A program made the translations under genes and the position numbers. A model generated the notes under the pieces. The model did no database searches, was not told the DNA's origin, and saw only the letters and a list, made by a program, of their open reading frames with translations. 64,000 bases of DNA from Bin25 sp965221765. Lineage in GTDB: Bacteria; Bacteroidota; Bacteroidia; Flavobacteriales; Flavobacteriaceae. Each line of letters begins with the position of its first letter. The first letter of the stretch is position 1. The stretch covers positions 1 through 64,000 of the forward strand of contig OZ244911.1 in the NCBI GenBank assembly GCA_965221765.1, given 5' to 3'. Below, piece after piece: positions 27,701 to 36,877 of this stretch.

Positions 27701-29185
27701 ACTTGCGGGGAGTTTAATCCTTTGGAAACCACCATCACCTTCACGGCTACCAAAGATTGTGAGATTTCAGCGATTGTAGAACAGAAGACCTATACCATCA
27801 CCGCTTTGGCCTCCGAAGGGGGGTCGATCATGGCTCCATTGGTCATTGAAAAAACCAAAGGCCAAACCGTTTCGTTTATGGCCGTGGCCGATCAACACCA
27901 TGAATTTGCTCAATGGAAAACCGATCCCTCCTCGGATTGTCCTGATTTGCTAGAGCCCATGAAGGCAACGATTTCATTTGAAGTGATAGGAAACTGTGTT
28001 TTAGAGGCGGTCTTTCTAAAAGCTTCTCGCACCATCATCACATCGGTCAATAAAGGGGGCACCATCACCCCCACCAAAAAGATTCCACATGGTCAATCGG
28101 TAAGCATTACCGTGAGTATCGATGAGGGTTATCGGTTCCAAGCCTGGACGAGCGACTGTGGGGATTTTAGTAGTCACCGAGCGACCACTATCACCTTCAT
28201 GGCCACCAAAGATTGTCAAGTGACCGCTATGCTTGAAGAAGAACCCCTCCCAGTGGATGATTGCTCAAACCCCTTGGAAATAGCTCCCAATGGCCATACC
28301 CTCCGGGTCAAGCCCGCTTGTGAAAGCCATCGGACCACTTTGGTGGGACAGATAGTGACCTTCCATGGGGTGGACTATACCATCGTGGATAATGAGAAGA
28401 TCAAAGAGCAAAGAAATCAAGGCCGATCGATGGCCCATATCGTGACCACCTTTGTAACCGATATGAGGGGTTTATTTTCTAGGAATCAGGGCTGCGATGA
28501 ACATAATAAGAATTGTCAATTCATCAATAGTACCTTCAATGACAACATCAGTACCTGGGATGTGAGTCAAGTCACCACCATGGATTTGATGTTTTCGGGG
28601 GCTCAAGCATTTAATCAAGATATTGGCCACTGGGATGTGAGTAGTGTAACGACCATGGGAGCGATGTTTGATGGGGCTAGTGCCTTTAATCAAGACATTG
28701 GCGATTGGACCATAAGTAAGGTCACCGACACAAATAACATGTTTGCTGGGGCCAGTAAATTCAATAAAGACATTGGGGATTGGGACGTATCCAAAGTCAC
28801 TAGCATGGGTAATATGTTTAGTGGTGCAGTTGCGTTTAATCAGGACATTGGGGATTGGGATGTGGGTAACATCACTAGTATGAGTTCAATGTTTTATCGG
28901 GCCAGTGCTTTCAATCAAGACATTAGGGATTGGAATGTGAGCAATGTTACTAACATGTTTAGGATGTTTTATCGGGCCAGTGCTTTCAATCAAGACATTA
29001 GGGGTTGGAATGTGAGTAGCGTCACCACTATGACTGCAATGTTTACCGGTGCTAGCGCATTCAATCAGGACCTTAGTGGTTGGATTGTCAACAATGTTAA
29101 AAATTGCGCAGGATTTTATTATAGTTCAGCCTTAACTCAACTACAGCTCCCTTTATTTATCCATTGCACCCCTTACACCCCTTAA
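24740..29185 (+). CDS. Giant BspA-type surface lipoprotein with six near-identical 151-residue repeats
   Basis: This 1,481-residue lipoprotein has a signal peptide ending in the lipobox-like MFFSC. The first InlB-type beta repeats (about residues 33-190) lead into six tandem copies of a 151-residue unit (about 191-1096). Each unit contains two beta repeats, one starting with TITTSVSQGG and one with YTITALASEGG, with conserved W and paired C residues. Further units and a block of 25-residue DUF285/BspA repeats (AFNQDIGDWDVSxVTxMxxMF) occupy about 1,260-1,465. It is probably an adhesin on a long stalk. The leading domain is nearly identical in DNA to that of the sugar dehydrogenase lipoprotein at 14984. 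Confidence 0.88.
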   Translation: MICLFYRGLCRYVIFIVLMFFSCAEDPVPITDTPLVYTIATASSVGGGITPSQTIEKGKTVSITALPNEHYQFKAWDSNCGQFNDQEATIRFEVTEHCLITAVFEKIYYKMTATAGEGGSIQGLSTNGYPQGQAITLTAIHEKHYVFSQWDIEAAPGHACPSISNPQTPIIRFIVQGPCGLKATFLKVPRTTITTSVSQGGQITETQIVEHGQAVSITVALEEDYTFKAWSGTCGEFNPLETTITFTATKDCEISAIVEQKTYTITALASEGGSIMAPLVIEKTKGQTVSFMAVADQHHEFAQWKTDPSSDCPDLLEPMKATISFEVIGNCVLEAVFLKASRTITTSVSQGGQITETQIVEHGQAVSITVALEEDYTFKAWSGTCGEFNPLETTITFTATKDCEISAIVEQKTYTITALASEGGSIMAPLVIEKTKGQTVSFMAVADQHHEFAQWKTDPSSDCPDLLEPMKATISFEVIGNCVLEAVFLKASRTITTSVSQGGQITETQIVEHGQAVSITVALEEDYTFKAWSGTCGEFNPLETTITFTATKDCEISAIVEQKTYTITALASEGGSIMAPLVIEKTKGQTVSFMAVADQHHEFAQWKTDPSSDCPDLLEPMKATISFEVIGNCVLEAVFLKASRTITTSVSQGGQITETQIVEHGQAVSITVALEEDYTFKAWSGTCGEFNPLETTITFTATKDCEISAIVEQKTYTITALASEGGSIMAPLVIEKTKGQTVSFMAVADQHHEFAQWKTDPSSDCPDLLEPMKATISFEVIGNCVLEAVFLKASRTITTSVSQGGQITETQIVEHGQAVSITVALEEDYTFKAWSGTCGEFNPLETTITFTATKDCEISAIVEQKTYTITALASEGGSIMAPLVIEKTKGQTVSFMAVADQHHEFAQWKTDPSSDCPDLLEPMKATISFEVIGNCVLEAVFLKASRTITTSVSQGGQITETQIVEHGQAVSITVALEEDYTFKAWSGTCGEFNPLETTITFTATKDCEISAIVEQKTYTITALASEGGSIMAPLVIEKTKGQTVSFMAVADQHHEFAQWKTDPSSDCPDLLEPMKATISFEVIGNCVLEAVFLKASRTIITSVNKGGTITPTKKIPHGQSVSITVSIDEGYRFQAWTSDCGDFSSHRATTITFMATKDCQVTAMLEEEPLPVDDCSNPLEIAPNGHTLRVKPACESHRTTLVGQIVTFHGVDYTIVDNEKIKEQRNQGRSMAHIVTTFVTDMRGLFSRNQGCDEHNKNCQFINSTFNDNISTWDVSQVTTMDLMFSGAQAFNQDIGHWDVSSVTTMGAMFDGASAFNQDIGDWTISKVTDTNNMFAGASKFNKDIGDWDVSKVTSMGNMFSGAVAFNQDIGDWDVGNITSMSSMFYRASAFNQDIRDWNVSNVTNMFRMFYRASAFNQDIRGWNVSSVTTMTAMFTGASAFNQDLSGWIVNNVKNCAGFYYSSALTQLQLPLFIHCTPYTP
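25312..28029 (+). repeat. Six tandem repeats of 453 bp
   Basis: Six units in direct tandem have the same amino acid sequence and only a few silent differences, such as GCTTCTCGC versus GCCTCCCGC at the unit joints, GAAGAAGACTATACC in the fifth unit and CCTCAGTG in the sixth. The silent variants allow copies to be told apart and argue against a pure assembly duplication. Confidence 0.95.
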
Positions 29186-29955
29186 TATGATTAATAAATA
29201 GTCGCTCCTTAAAAAGTCTTTTTTAGTTATATTTATATTAGTTTTATTAATAGGAATCTTTGAACTGAACAGGGAGCTGTGTATTTCAATGTAATTGAGC
29301 CACTCGTATCACTCAAACTGAGCCATTGATCGGAAAAAGAGCGGTGAGGCCTGTTGAAAGAGCCTCATGTGATAGATTATCTTATCCAAGAAGAGGGGGC
29401 ACATACCGAGTAGACCTATCCAATGGATGATTATCATTGGGAGGGATTATGATGCCATGTCGACACACCGCTAGATTCGAAACGGATGTTCCAAACATGA
29501 AATCTATTGATTCCTTGAGAATCATACCTTGGGATTATCTCGCATTATTTCAAAGATGGAGCCAAATAAATAAAGGATTATCATGGGGATATTCCCACTT
29601 AGAAATCCCGAGCCCTTTAAAATCGCACTAGCAATTCAATGCTAAGAGATCTCTTGGAAGCCACTTTATTGGAATCCCTTGACATGGCTAGGGAAGTGAA
29701 TAGGCCATGGTGTTGATGGCCGTATCATAACCGATATGGGCGTGCTAGTCTGAAAAATCGGACTCTATGTAGAACTTTATAGATAATAAAAAAAACTATA
29801 TCCCCTAGAACTCTTCGGCTTAGAGAAGTAGCACAGATACACATCAACAGCGAAGAAAAACTATAGATTCGTATGTGTTCCACTCCACCAAAAGGGAAAT
29901 TTATGAGGTTTGCACCTATATAAGCCGGTCAAATTCTTGTGTAAAACCCCTTACC
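29186..29955. other. Intergenic region with probable decayed DNA
   Basis: About 770 bp lie between the BspA-type gene and the end of coxA. No frame gives a recognisable product. Short open stretches have no family features. It may hold remnants of mobile DNA but none could be assigned. Confidence 0.4.
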
Positions 29956-31743
29956 CTAATGATGTAAGACCTTTTCTTCTTTTTTTAATGGGACATTTTG
30001 AGGAACAAAATCTTCTTTATGTTGTGGATTGGAATAATCATAGGCCCAACGGTGAACATGTGGGATTTTACCAAGCCAATTGCCATGATGATGTTTGATT
30101 GGTGTAGTCCATTCAAGCGTATTAGAACGCCATGGATTTTGAACCGTCTTTTTGCCATAAAACATGCTATGAATGAAATTATATAAGAAAATCAATTGAG
30201 CCAAGCCACCGATTAGTGCAGCCACAGATATAAACACATTGATATCGGCTAAGTCATCAAAATAGGGAAAAGCAGTATTGGTATAGTACCTTCTTGGAAG
30301 ACCTGCCATACCCACAAAGTGCATGGGATAGAAAATCAAATAAGCTGAAACTACAGTAATCCAAAAATGAACATAACCCAACGTTTTATTCATCATTCTT
30401 CCAAACATTTTTGGGAACCAATGATAAACACCAGCAAACAATCCATAGAGTGCTGATATCCCCATGACCAAATGGAAATGGGCCACAACAAAGTACGTAT
30501 CATGCACATTGATATCTAACGTACTATCACCCAAAATGATTCCAGTAAGACCTCCGGATATAAATGTTGATACCAATCCAATCGAAAATAACATGGCAGG
30601 ATTGAACTGCAAATTTCCTTTCCAAAGCGTCGATATATAATTAAAGGCTTTAACTGCTGAAGGAATTGCAATCAAAAGCGTGGTGAAGGTAAAAACAGAT
30701 CCTAAAAATGGATTCATACCTGAAATAAACATGTGATGTCCCCAAACTATGGTTGATAAAAAGGCAATAGCCAACAATGAGGCAATCATGGCTCGATAAC
30801 CAAAAATGGGTTTTCTAGAGTTGGTGGCAATTATTTCTGAGGTAATCCCTAGCGCTGGCAAAATAACTATATATACTTCGGGATGGCCTAAAAACCAAAA
30901 CAAATGTTCATATAAAACAGGAGAACCCCCTTGATAGTGTAATACTTCTCCTTGAATAAAAATATCCGATAAAAAGAAGGAAGTACCAAAACTGCGATCC
31001 ATCAAGAGTAATAAGGCAGCTGATAATAAAACTGGAAAAGATACAATACCAATAATAGCCGTTACTAAAAAAGCCCATATGGTCAAAGGCAATCGAGACA
31101 TGCTCATGCCTTTGGTTCTCAGATTAATGATGGTCACTACATAGTTTAAAGCTGCTAATAATGAAGATGCAATAAAGACCGCCATGGATAATAACCATAG
31201 GGTCATCCCCATGCCTGATCCTGGAATGGATTGGGGTAGGGCACTCAATGGAGGATAAATGGTCCAACCAGCCGAGGCTGGTCCTGCTTCTACAAAAAGA
31301 GAAGCCACCATAATAACACTAGAAATAAAAAAAAGCCAATAGGATAGCATATTCAAAAAACCCGAAGCCATATCTCTAGCCCCAATTTGTAAGGGAATCA
31401 AAAGATTACTAAAGGTTCCACTGAGTCCTGCAGTCAACACAAAAAAGACCATGATGGTCCCATGTATGGTAATCAATGATAAATAAGCATTGGGATCCAT
31501 AACGCCATCTTCTGCCCATTTTCCAAGCAACACTTTGAAAATCCAAAAGGGTTTTTCCGGCCAAGCTAACTGAATACGAAATAATAAAGACATCCCAATA
31601 CCGATAATGCCCATAAATAAACCCGTAATCAAGTACTGCTTGGATATCATCTTATGATCTTGGGAAAAGATGTACTTGGTTATAAAGGTCTCTTTATGAT
31701 GATGATGTTCCTCGTGATGATTTTCTTCTGAATGTTGATTCAT
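29956..31743 (-). CDS. coxA: Cytochrome c oxidase subunit I
   Basis: This is the catalytic haem-copper subunit that reduces oxygen and pumps protons, with 595 residues and twelve or so membrane helices. Key motifs are GHPEVYIVILPALG at about residue 285 (copper ligand His and the cross-linked Tyr), WGHHMFISG at about 333 (two copper-ligand histidines), and VHDTYFVVAHFHLVMG at about 420 (haem ligands). The histidine-rich N-terminus (HEEHHHHK) is unusual but seen in some Bacteroidota. It is the last gene of the alternative complex III/oxidase operon. No subunit III or assembly gene follows; downstream is decayed DNA. Confidence 0.97.
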   Translation of the reverse strand: MNQHSEENHHEEHHHHKETFITKYIFSQDHKMISKQYLITGLFMGIIGIGMSLLFRIQLAWPEKPFWIFKVLLGKWAEDGVMDPNAYLSLITIHGTIMVFFVLTAGLSGTFSNLLIPLQIGARDMASGFLNMLSYWLFFISSVIMVASLFVEAGPASAGWTIYPPLSALPQSIPGSGMGMTLWLLSMAVFIASSLLAALNYVVTIINLRTKGMSMSRLPLTIWAFLVTAIIGIVSFPVLLSAALLLLMDRSFGTSFFLSDIFIQGEVLHYQGGSPVLYEHLFWFLGHPEVYIVILPALGITSEIIATNSRKPIFGYRAMIASLLAIAFLSTIVWGHHMFISGMNPFLGSVFTFTTLLIAIPSAVKAFNYISTLWKGNLQFNPAMLFSIGLVSTFISGGLTGIILGDSTLDINVHDTYFVVAHFHLVMGISALYGLFAGVYHWFPKMFGRMMNKTLGYVHFWITVVSAYLIFYPMHFVGMAGLPRRYYTNTAFPYFDDLADINVFISVAALIGGLAQLIFLYNFIHSMFYGKKTVQNPWRSNTLEWTTPIKHHHGNWLGKIPHVHRWAYDYSNPQHKEDFVPQNVPLKKEEKVLHH

Positions 31744-31758
31744 TAATCTATGATAGTA

Positions 31759-32826
31759 TTACTGTATAGTCTGAGCAAAAGTTGGTTGTTGGTCTAGCCA
31801 ATTTTGAAACTCTTCTTCGGTTTCGATAATGATTTTCATCTGCATGTTATAATGTGAAGCGCCACATATTTTATTGCATAACAACAAATAATCAAATTCG
31901 TATGGATCCAGCGGGAACTCTCCTTGGGCAATTAATTCTTGGCTTCTGGCTTCTCTAAGCTTATTGATCTTTTCCACTTTGGCTAGAATAACTGGATCTT
32001 GACGCATCTCAACGGTGGTAATGGCTGGTGTATATGCAAATTCAGTAATCATACCGGGAACTGTATTCATTTGGGCTCTGAAATGAGGCATATAGGCCGA
32101 ATGTAGAACATCTTGAGATCGCATTTTGAAAATCACTTCTCGATGAACTGGTAAATGCAATTCGGTGACTACAATATCGTCCATTCCATTAGGATCCGTA
32201 GCATCGATTCCCACTAAGTTCAAGCCACCAAAATCTTGTAAAAATCGCACATTGGCATCTCCTAATTGTCCATCTTTTCCAGCATAACGTGCTTTCCAAT
32301 TAAACTGTTGAGCATATAATTCTACAATCAAAGTTTCTTCATTTTCCTCAACAGTCATGATTTCCGTCCAAGTATATAACCCATAGAGGATAATACCTGC
32401 CAAAACAATCACAGGAATGACCGTCCACCAAAATTCGAGTCGATCATTTTCTGCTAAATAAGATGCTTTTTGATTAGAATCTTTTCCTCTAAACCGATAA
32501 GAAAAGTAATGCAATAAGGCTTGAGTGATAATTTGAACAATAAAGATGACTAGATAAGTCAACCACATCAATCGATCATATTCCACACCATGCTCTGAAG
32601 CTGATTGTGGCAATAATACATCGTTATAGGCCCAAAAAGAATAAATGGTCAATAAATACAAAAACACCAAAAAAACTATTAGCAACTTGCCTTGGATATC
32701 ATTATCTTTTGGAGTTGCTATTTGAGTTTTGACCGGTTTTTTCTGTGATAATTCAAAGATTTTGGTCACTTGCCATACGGCAATTGATAATAAAATAAGG
32801 GCGATTAAAATCAAAAGGATTGACAT
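31759..32826 (-). CDS. coxB: Cytochrome c oxidase subunit II
   Basis: This is the electron-entry subunit, 355 residues. There are N-terminal membrane helices at about residues 2-20, 50-66, 90-110 and 135-155, and a periplasmic CuA domain. The CuA ligands are in CNKICGASHYNM near the C-terminus, with the first histidine in VLHSAYMPHF. No haem c motif (CxxCH) is present, so electrons must come from a separate cytochrome c or from the Act complex. The gene is 15 bp upstream of coxA and 7 bp downstream of actF. Confidence 0.96.
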   Translation of the reverse strand: MSILLILIALILLSIAVWQVTKIFELSQKKPVKTQIATPKDNDIQGKLLIVFLVFLYLLTIYSFWAYNDVLLPQSASEHGVEYDRLMWLTYLVIFIVQIITQALLHYFSYRFRGKDSNQKASYLAENDRLEFWWTVIPVIVLAGIILYGLYTWTEIMTVEENEETLIVELYAQQFNWKARYAGKDGQLGDANVRFLQDFGGLNLVGIDATDPNGMDDIVVTELHLPVHREVIFKMRSQDVLHSAYMPHFRAQMNTVPGMITEFAYTPAITTVEMRQDPVILAKVEKINKLREARSQELIAQGEFPLDPYEFDYLLLCNKICGASHYNMQMKIIIETEEEFQNWLDQQPTFAQTIQ

Positions 32827-32833
32827 CTATTTA

Positions 32834-34372
32834 CTAATAATGAAATCGTTTACTCTCTTCGACAAATGGATCCTTTTTGGCCAACAATGATGCTGCTCCG
32901 AGCGATTGAAACACAGTTAGAACGAATAATCCTAAAAAAAATACAAAAGCACCAATCTCTACAAAACCTAAAGACCACTGATCTCCAACGGTACCTGGCA
33001 TCACCATATTAAACACATCCATGTAATGACCGATGACAATGACGATTCCAGTGACAACGACAATATAGTTTATTCGTTTAAAATCGGTGTTCATCAATAC
33101 CAATACTGGAAATGCAAAATTGAGGACTAACAAGGATAAAAAGGGTAGTTGATAATCTTCAAATCTAGATATAAAATAAGTGACTTCTTCTGGAATATTT
33201 GAATACCAAATCAACATGTATTGACTAAACCACAAATAAGTCCAAAAAATGCTAATACCAAACATGAATTTAGCCAAATCATGGATATGACTGCTATTGA
33301 CAAAATCTAGATATCCCTTCGATTTTAAATAAATGGTAATAATGGCAATGACTGTAATTCCCGAAACAAACATCGATGCAAAAACATACCAACCAAATAA
33401 GGTACTAAACCAATGGGGATCAATGGACATCAACCAATCCCATGACATGACACTGACCGACAAGATATAGAAAACTAAAAATCCAGCCGATAGTCTAAAA
33501 TTCTTTTTGTGGTAATGGATCCCCGATGTATAATCTTCATCTTGTTTTAAAGAAAATCTTCTTGAATAGGTTCTATACAGACCCCATCCAATCAATATCA
33601 CCAAGGATCTTAAAATAAATCCATTAATATTTAAGTACCATGTTTTGTTTTGAATAATCACATCGTGTTCTACGACTTTGGGATCCATCCATACAAAGAG
33701 ATGATTAGCACCGAATACAGAAAATAATAGGATTATAAAAACTATAATTCCGCCCGGAATAACATAAGCCGAAATACTTTCCATCACACGGTATAGTACA
33801 ATAGGCCATCCCGCTTGAGAAGCTCTTTGAACTGCATAAAAAGCTAAGGTTCCCAGAGCAATAAAAAAGAAAAATAAAGCCGCAACATAAACCGCTGCCC
33901 AAGGTTTGTTTTGGAATTGATGCAATAGGTGTTTTCCATGTTTTTCATGACTTTTTTTATCTAGGGCGTATTGATGATAATCCGTTTTTTGATGATCGAT
34001 TGATCCGACAAAAGAATGCTCTATGTTTTCATGCTGTTCATCTCCTTGATGAGAATGATCTTGGATTGAATCTTGCAAAATACTTTCAGAACCACCATCT
34101 GAATGATGCAGTACATCATCATGGGAATCCGATGATATTTCTAAGTCCTGGGGAAACTTTAGATAATCGTTATCATGGATTTGATTATCAGAAGAACCAT
34201 GGTGAGAATCATCAGAAGATGACCCATGCCCATGATGCGCTGCCGCTGCCTTTTCTTGTGCTTGTTCTACTGTTTTTGGCATGGTCCAAAAACCATAAGC
34301 AATGGCGATGGCACCAATTACAATGCATATAATCGAACCTCTTTTTAGAAACTTAGAAAAATGATATTCCAT
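32834..34372 (-). CDS. actF: Alternative complex III subunit ActF (membrane quinol oxidoreductase subunit)
   Basis: This NrfD-like integral membrane subunit of alternative complex III has 512 residues. After a first helix (about 12-28) there is a long His/Asp/Ser-rich insertion (about 45-150, with AHHGHGSSSDDSHHG and DDVLHHSDGGSE), followed by nine or ten helices. Conserved membrane parts include SWDWLMSIDPHWFSTLFGWY (about 310-329). The complex oxidises menaquinol and passes electrons to the oxidase encoded next to it. The insertion is longer than I would expect and might bind metal. Confidence 0.9.
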   Translation of the reverse strand: MEYHFSKFLKRGSIICIVIGAIAIAYGFWTMPKTVEQAQEKAAAAHHGHGSSSDDSHHGSSDNQIHDNDYLKFPQDLEISSDSHDDVLHHSDGGSESILQDSIQDHSHQGDEQHENIEHSFVGSIDHQKTDYHQYALDKKSHEKHGKHLLHQFQNKPWAAVYVAALFFFFIALGTLAFYAVQRASQAGWPIVLYRVMESISAYVIPGGIIVFIILLFSVFGANHLFVWMDPKVVEHDVIIQNKTWYLNINGFILRSLVILIGWGLYRTYSRRFSLKQDEDYTSGIHYHKKNFRLSAGFLVFYILSVSVMSWDWLMSIDPHWFSTLFGWYVFASMFVSGITVIAIITIYLKSKGYLDFVNSSHIHDLAKFMFGISIFWTYLWFSQYMLIWYSNIPEEVTYFISRFEDYQLPFLSLLVLNFAFPVLVLMNTDFKRINYIVVVTGIVIVIGHYMDVFNMVMPGTVGDQWSLGFVEIGAFVFFLGLFVLTVFQSLGAASLLAKKDPFVEESKRFHY

Positions 34373-34379
34373 CTATCAG

Positions 34380-34952
34380 TTATTCAGCATTTGAGTTAGC
34401 TTGGTTATCTAATCCTTTTTTAAGTTCTAGAACATAAGCAGAAACTTGCCAACGTTCGTGCCCATTTAGTTGTCCAGCATGAGACCCCATAGCATTGATG
34501 CCATGATAAATCACGTGGTAGATGCTACCAGCGGTGATTTCACGATCAGCATAACTAGGAATTCCTAAAAATTTTTCTCTCTGCACCAAAATGCCTTGTC
34601 CATCACCTTGTTCACCGTGACATACTGCACAATAAATACCATATAACTCACGCCCTTGGACCAAATCTATTTCTAATGAGTCCAAAGGCAAAACTAAATT
34701 CAGCTTGGCCTCTTGATATCCTTCATTGGTATTGGGATAGGGATAGGGATTCCAACCGCGATGAATCGAACCATGGGGTGGTTTTAATGCCGAAATACTA
34801 TCGCGAAAAGCAGCAGATTCCTGATAAGCTTCATATCCAATGGGTTCATACATATCTGGGAAAAGCTGATAGTTAGGTCTTTTTTTGTTTTGACATCCTG
34901 TTAAAAACAATAATCCTAACAACAAGTAATGACTAAATCTTACCACTTTCAT
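34380..34952 (-). CDS. actE: Alternative complex III subunit ActE (monohaem cytochrome c)
   Basis: This 190-residue lipoprotein has a signal peptide with lipobox LFLTGC (cysteine near residue 20) and one haem motif CAVCHG at about residue 110. The distal ligand is probably the methionine in INAMGSHAGQL. It is the electron carrier of the complex, located on the periplasmic face. It sits between actD and actF with 1-8 bp gaps, in the standard order actABCDEF. Confidence 0.93.
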   Translation of the reverse strand: MKVVRFSHYLLLGLLFLTGCQNKKRPNYQLFPDMYEPIGYEAYQESAAFRDSISALKPPHGSIHRGWNPYPYPNTNEGYQEAKLNLVLPLDSLEIDLVQGRELYGIYCAVCHGEQGDGQGILVQREKFLGIPSYADREITAGSIYHVIYHGINAMGSHAGQLNGHERWQVSAYVLELKKGLDNQANSNAE

Positions 34953-34953
34953 T

Positions 34954-35487
34954 TCAAGATTCGTTTTCTTTGCATACGATTTGGGTTGCTCCTAACTCTT
35001 TTAAAAAGAGTTCAATTTTCGATGGACTATCAGTGGTTTCTAAAACCACTAAAAATTTATCATCTGTGGTTTCCTTGATAGGATTTTCAGCTTTTTTAAA
35101 CGGCCATAATTTGCTTCTTAAATAAAACGTAATCACCATAAGATGAGCAGCAAAAAAGACTGTCATTTCGAATAAAATAGGAATAAAAGCAGGCAAATTT
35201 TCAAAATAACTAAACGATGGTTTCCCACCAATATTTTGAGGCCAATCTTCAATCATGATGTAGTTCGTAATTAAAATAGCCACAGCCAATCCTAAACATC
35301 CGAACATAAAAGATGCAATGGATATTCGAGTCGCCGATAAACCCATGGCCTTATCAAGACCATGAACTGGAAAAGGGGTATAGACTTCTTCGATGGTATA
35401 TTTTTTTTTAAGGATGTATTCGATTGCTTTTAATAAAACATCATCATCATCAAATACAGCATGTACTACTTTTCCGCTATCCATCAT
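34954..35487 (-). CDS. actD: Alternative complex III subunit ActD (DUF3341)
   Basis: This 177-residue protein has a soluble N-terminal domain (VVHAVFDDDDVLLKAIEYI, YTPFPVHGLDKAMG), two membrane helices (about residues 55-77 and 97-120) and a cytosolic tail. The pattern YTPFPVHGLD is typical of the DUF3341/ActD family. It has no cofactor and stabilises the complex. It overlaps the actC end by 11 bp. Confidence 0.93.
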   Translation of the reverse strand: MMDSGKVVHAVFDDDDVLLKAIEYILKKKYTIEEVYTPFPVHGLDKAMGLSATRISIASFMFGCLGLAVAILITNYIMIEDWPQNIGGKPSFSYFENLPAFIPILFEMTVFFAAHLMVITFYLRSKLWPFKKAENPIKETTDDKFLVVLETTDSPSKIELFLKELGATQIVCKENES

Positions 35488-36877
35488 TATTGGTATTTGT
35501 TGATTGGCTCTTGGCTTTATAATACTGCCCCGAAACTTTGAGAATCGTTTTTACTTCTGCTTGAGCTATGACCGGGAACTTTATTGCATAAAGTAAAAAT
35601 AACGTAAAGAAAAACCCTATCGTTCCTATGAATATTCCAATATCGACAAAAGTTGGTGAAAACATCGTCCATGAAGATGGAATAAAATCCCGATGTAAAG
35701 AAGTCACAATAATGACAAATCGTTCAAACCACATACCGATATTCACCACAATAGAAATGATAAATGAAAAAATGATGCTAGTTCTTAACTTTTTAAACCA
35801 CATAAATTGTGGAGAAAACACATTACAAGTCATCATGGCAAGATAGGCCCACCAATACGGACCCGTCATCCGATTTAAAAACGCATACTGTTCGTACTCT
35901 ACGCCTGAATACCAAGCAATAAATAACTCAGTGATATAGGCTACTCCTACTATAGATCCGGTGATCATAATGATGATATTCATCAATTCAATGTGCTGAA
36001 CGGTAATATAGTTCTCTAGTCTTGATACTTTACGCATAATAATCAGTAGGGTTTGTACCATTGCAAATCCAGAAAATATTGCACCAGCAACAAAATACGG
36101 AGGGAAAATCGTCGTATGCCAACCCGGTATAACTGATGTAGCAAAGTCAAATGAAACAATCGTATGCACCGATAATACTAATGGTGTTGCTAGTCCAGCT
36201 AGTACCAATGATACTTCCTCAAAACGTTGCCAATCTTTGACTCGGCCACTCCAACCAAAACTGAGAATACGGTATATTTTTTTTGAAAATGGTTTAACGG
36301 CACGGTCGCGGATCATTGCAAAATCTGGCAGCAATCCAGTCCACCAAAAGACTAGCGAAACCGATAAATAAGTCGATATGGCAAAGACATCCCACAATAG
36401 AGGAGAATTAAAATTAACCCATAAAGACCCTAATTGATTGGGAATGGGAACCACCCAAAAAGCCAACCATGGTCTGCCCATATGAATCAATGGAAATAAT
36501 CCCGCTTGAATGACTGAAAAAATAGTCATGGCTTCAGCCGATCGATTGATTGCCATACGCCAACGTTGACGAAATAGAAGCAATACCGCAGAAATAAGTG
36601 TTCCAGCATGTCCTATCCCCACCCACCAAACAAAATTGGTGATATCCCAAGCCCATCCAATGGTTTTATTGAGTCCCCAAACACCGATTCCAGTAGAAAT
36701 GGTATAGATAATGCATCCTATTCCATATAAAAAAGCCGCTATTGAAATAGAAAATACAATCCACCATTGACGAGTCGGTTTACTCTCAACCGGCCTCGCA
36801 ATATCCTCAGAGACATTATGATAGGTTTTTTTACCCAACACTAAAGGCGCTCGAATCGGAGATTCGTAATGTGACAT
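35477..36877 (-). CDS. actC: Alternative complex III subunit ActC (NrfD-like membrane protein)
   Basis: This is a 466-residue integral membrane protein with about ten helices. It belongs to the NrfD/PsrC family and is the paralogue of ActF that forms the quinol site with ActB. Characteristic parts are WWVGIGHAGTLISAVLLLFR (about 85-105) and PNQLGSLWVNFNSPLLWD (about 145-162). The start ATG shares one base with the actB stop codon, showing tight coupling. Confidence 0.95.
   Translation of the reverse strand: MSHYESPIRAPLVLGKKTYHNVSEDIARPVESKPTRQWWIVFSISIAAFLYGIGCIIYTISTGIGVWGLNKTIGWAWDITNFVWWVGIGHAGTLISAVLLLFRQRWRMAINRSAEAMTIFSVIQAGLFPLIHMGRPWLAFWVVPIPNQLGSLWVNFNSPLLWDVFAISTYLSVSLVFWWTGLLPDFAMIRDRAVKPFSKKIYRILSFGWSGRVKDWQRFEEVSLVLAGLATPLVLSVHTIVSFDFATSVIPGWHTTIFPPYFVAGAIFSGFAMVQTLLIIMRKVSRLENYITVQHIELMNIIIMITGSIVGVAYITELFIAWYSGVEYEQYAFLNRMTGPYWWAYLAMMTCNVFSPQFMWFKKLRTSIIFSFIISIVVNIGMWFERFVIIVTSLHRDFIPSSWTMFSPTFVDIGIFIGTIGFFFTLFLLYAIKFPVIAQAEVKTILKVSGQYYKAKSQSTNTNNDG

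Noticed and set aside
29437..29631. 64-codon open frame between the lipoprotein gene and coxA
   Set aside because: No recognisable product and no signals; the surrounding DNA looks decayed in all frames.
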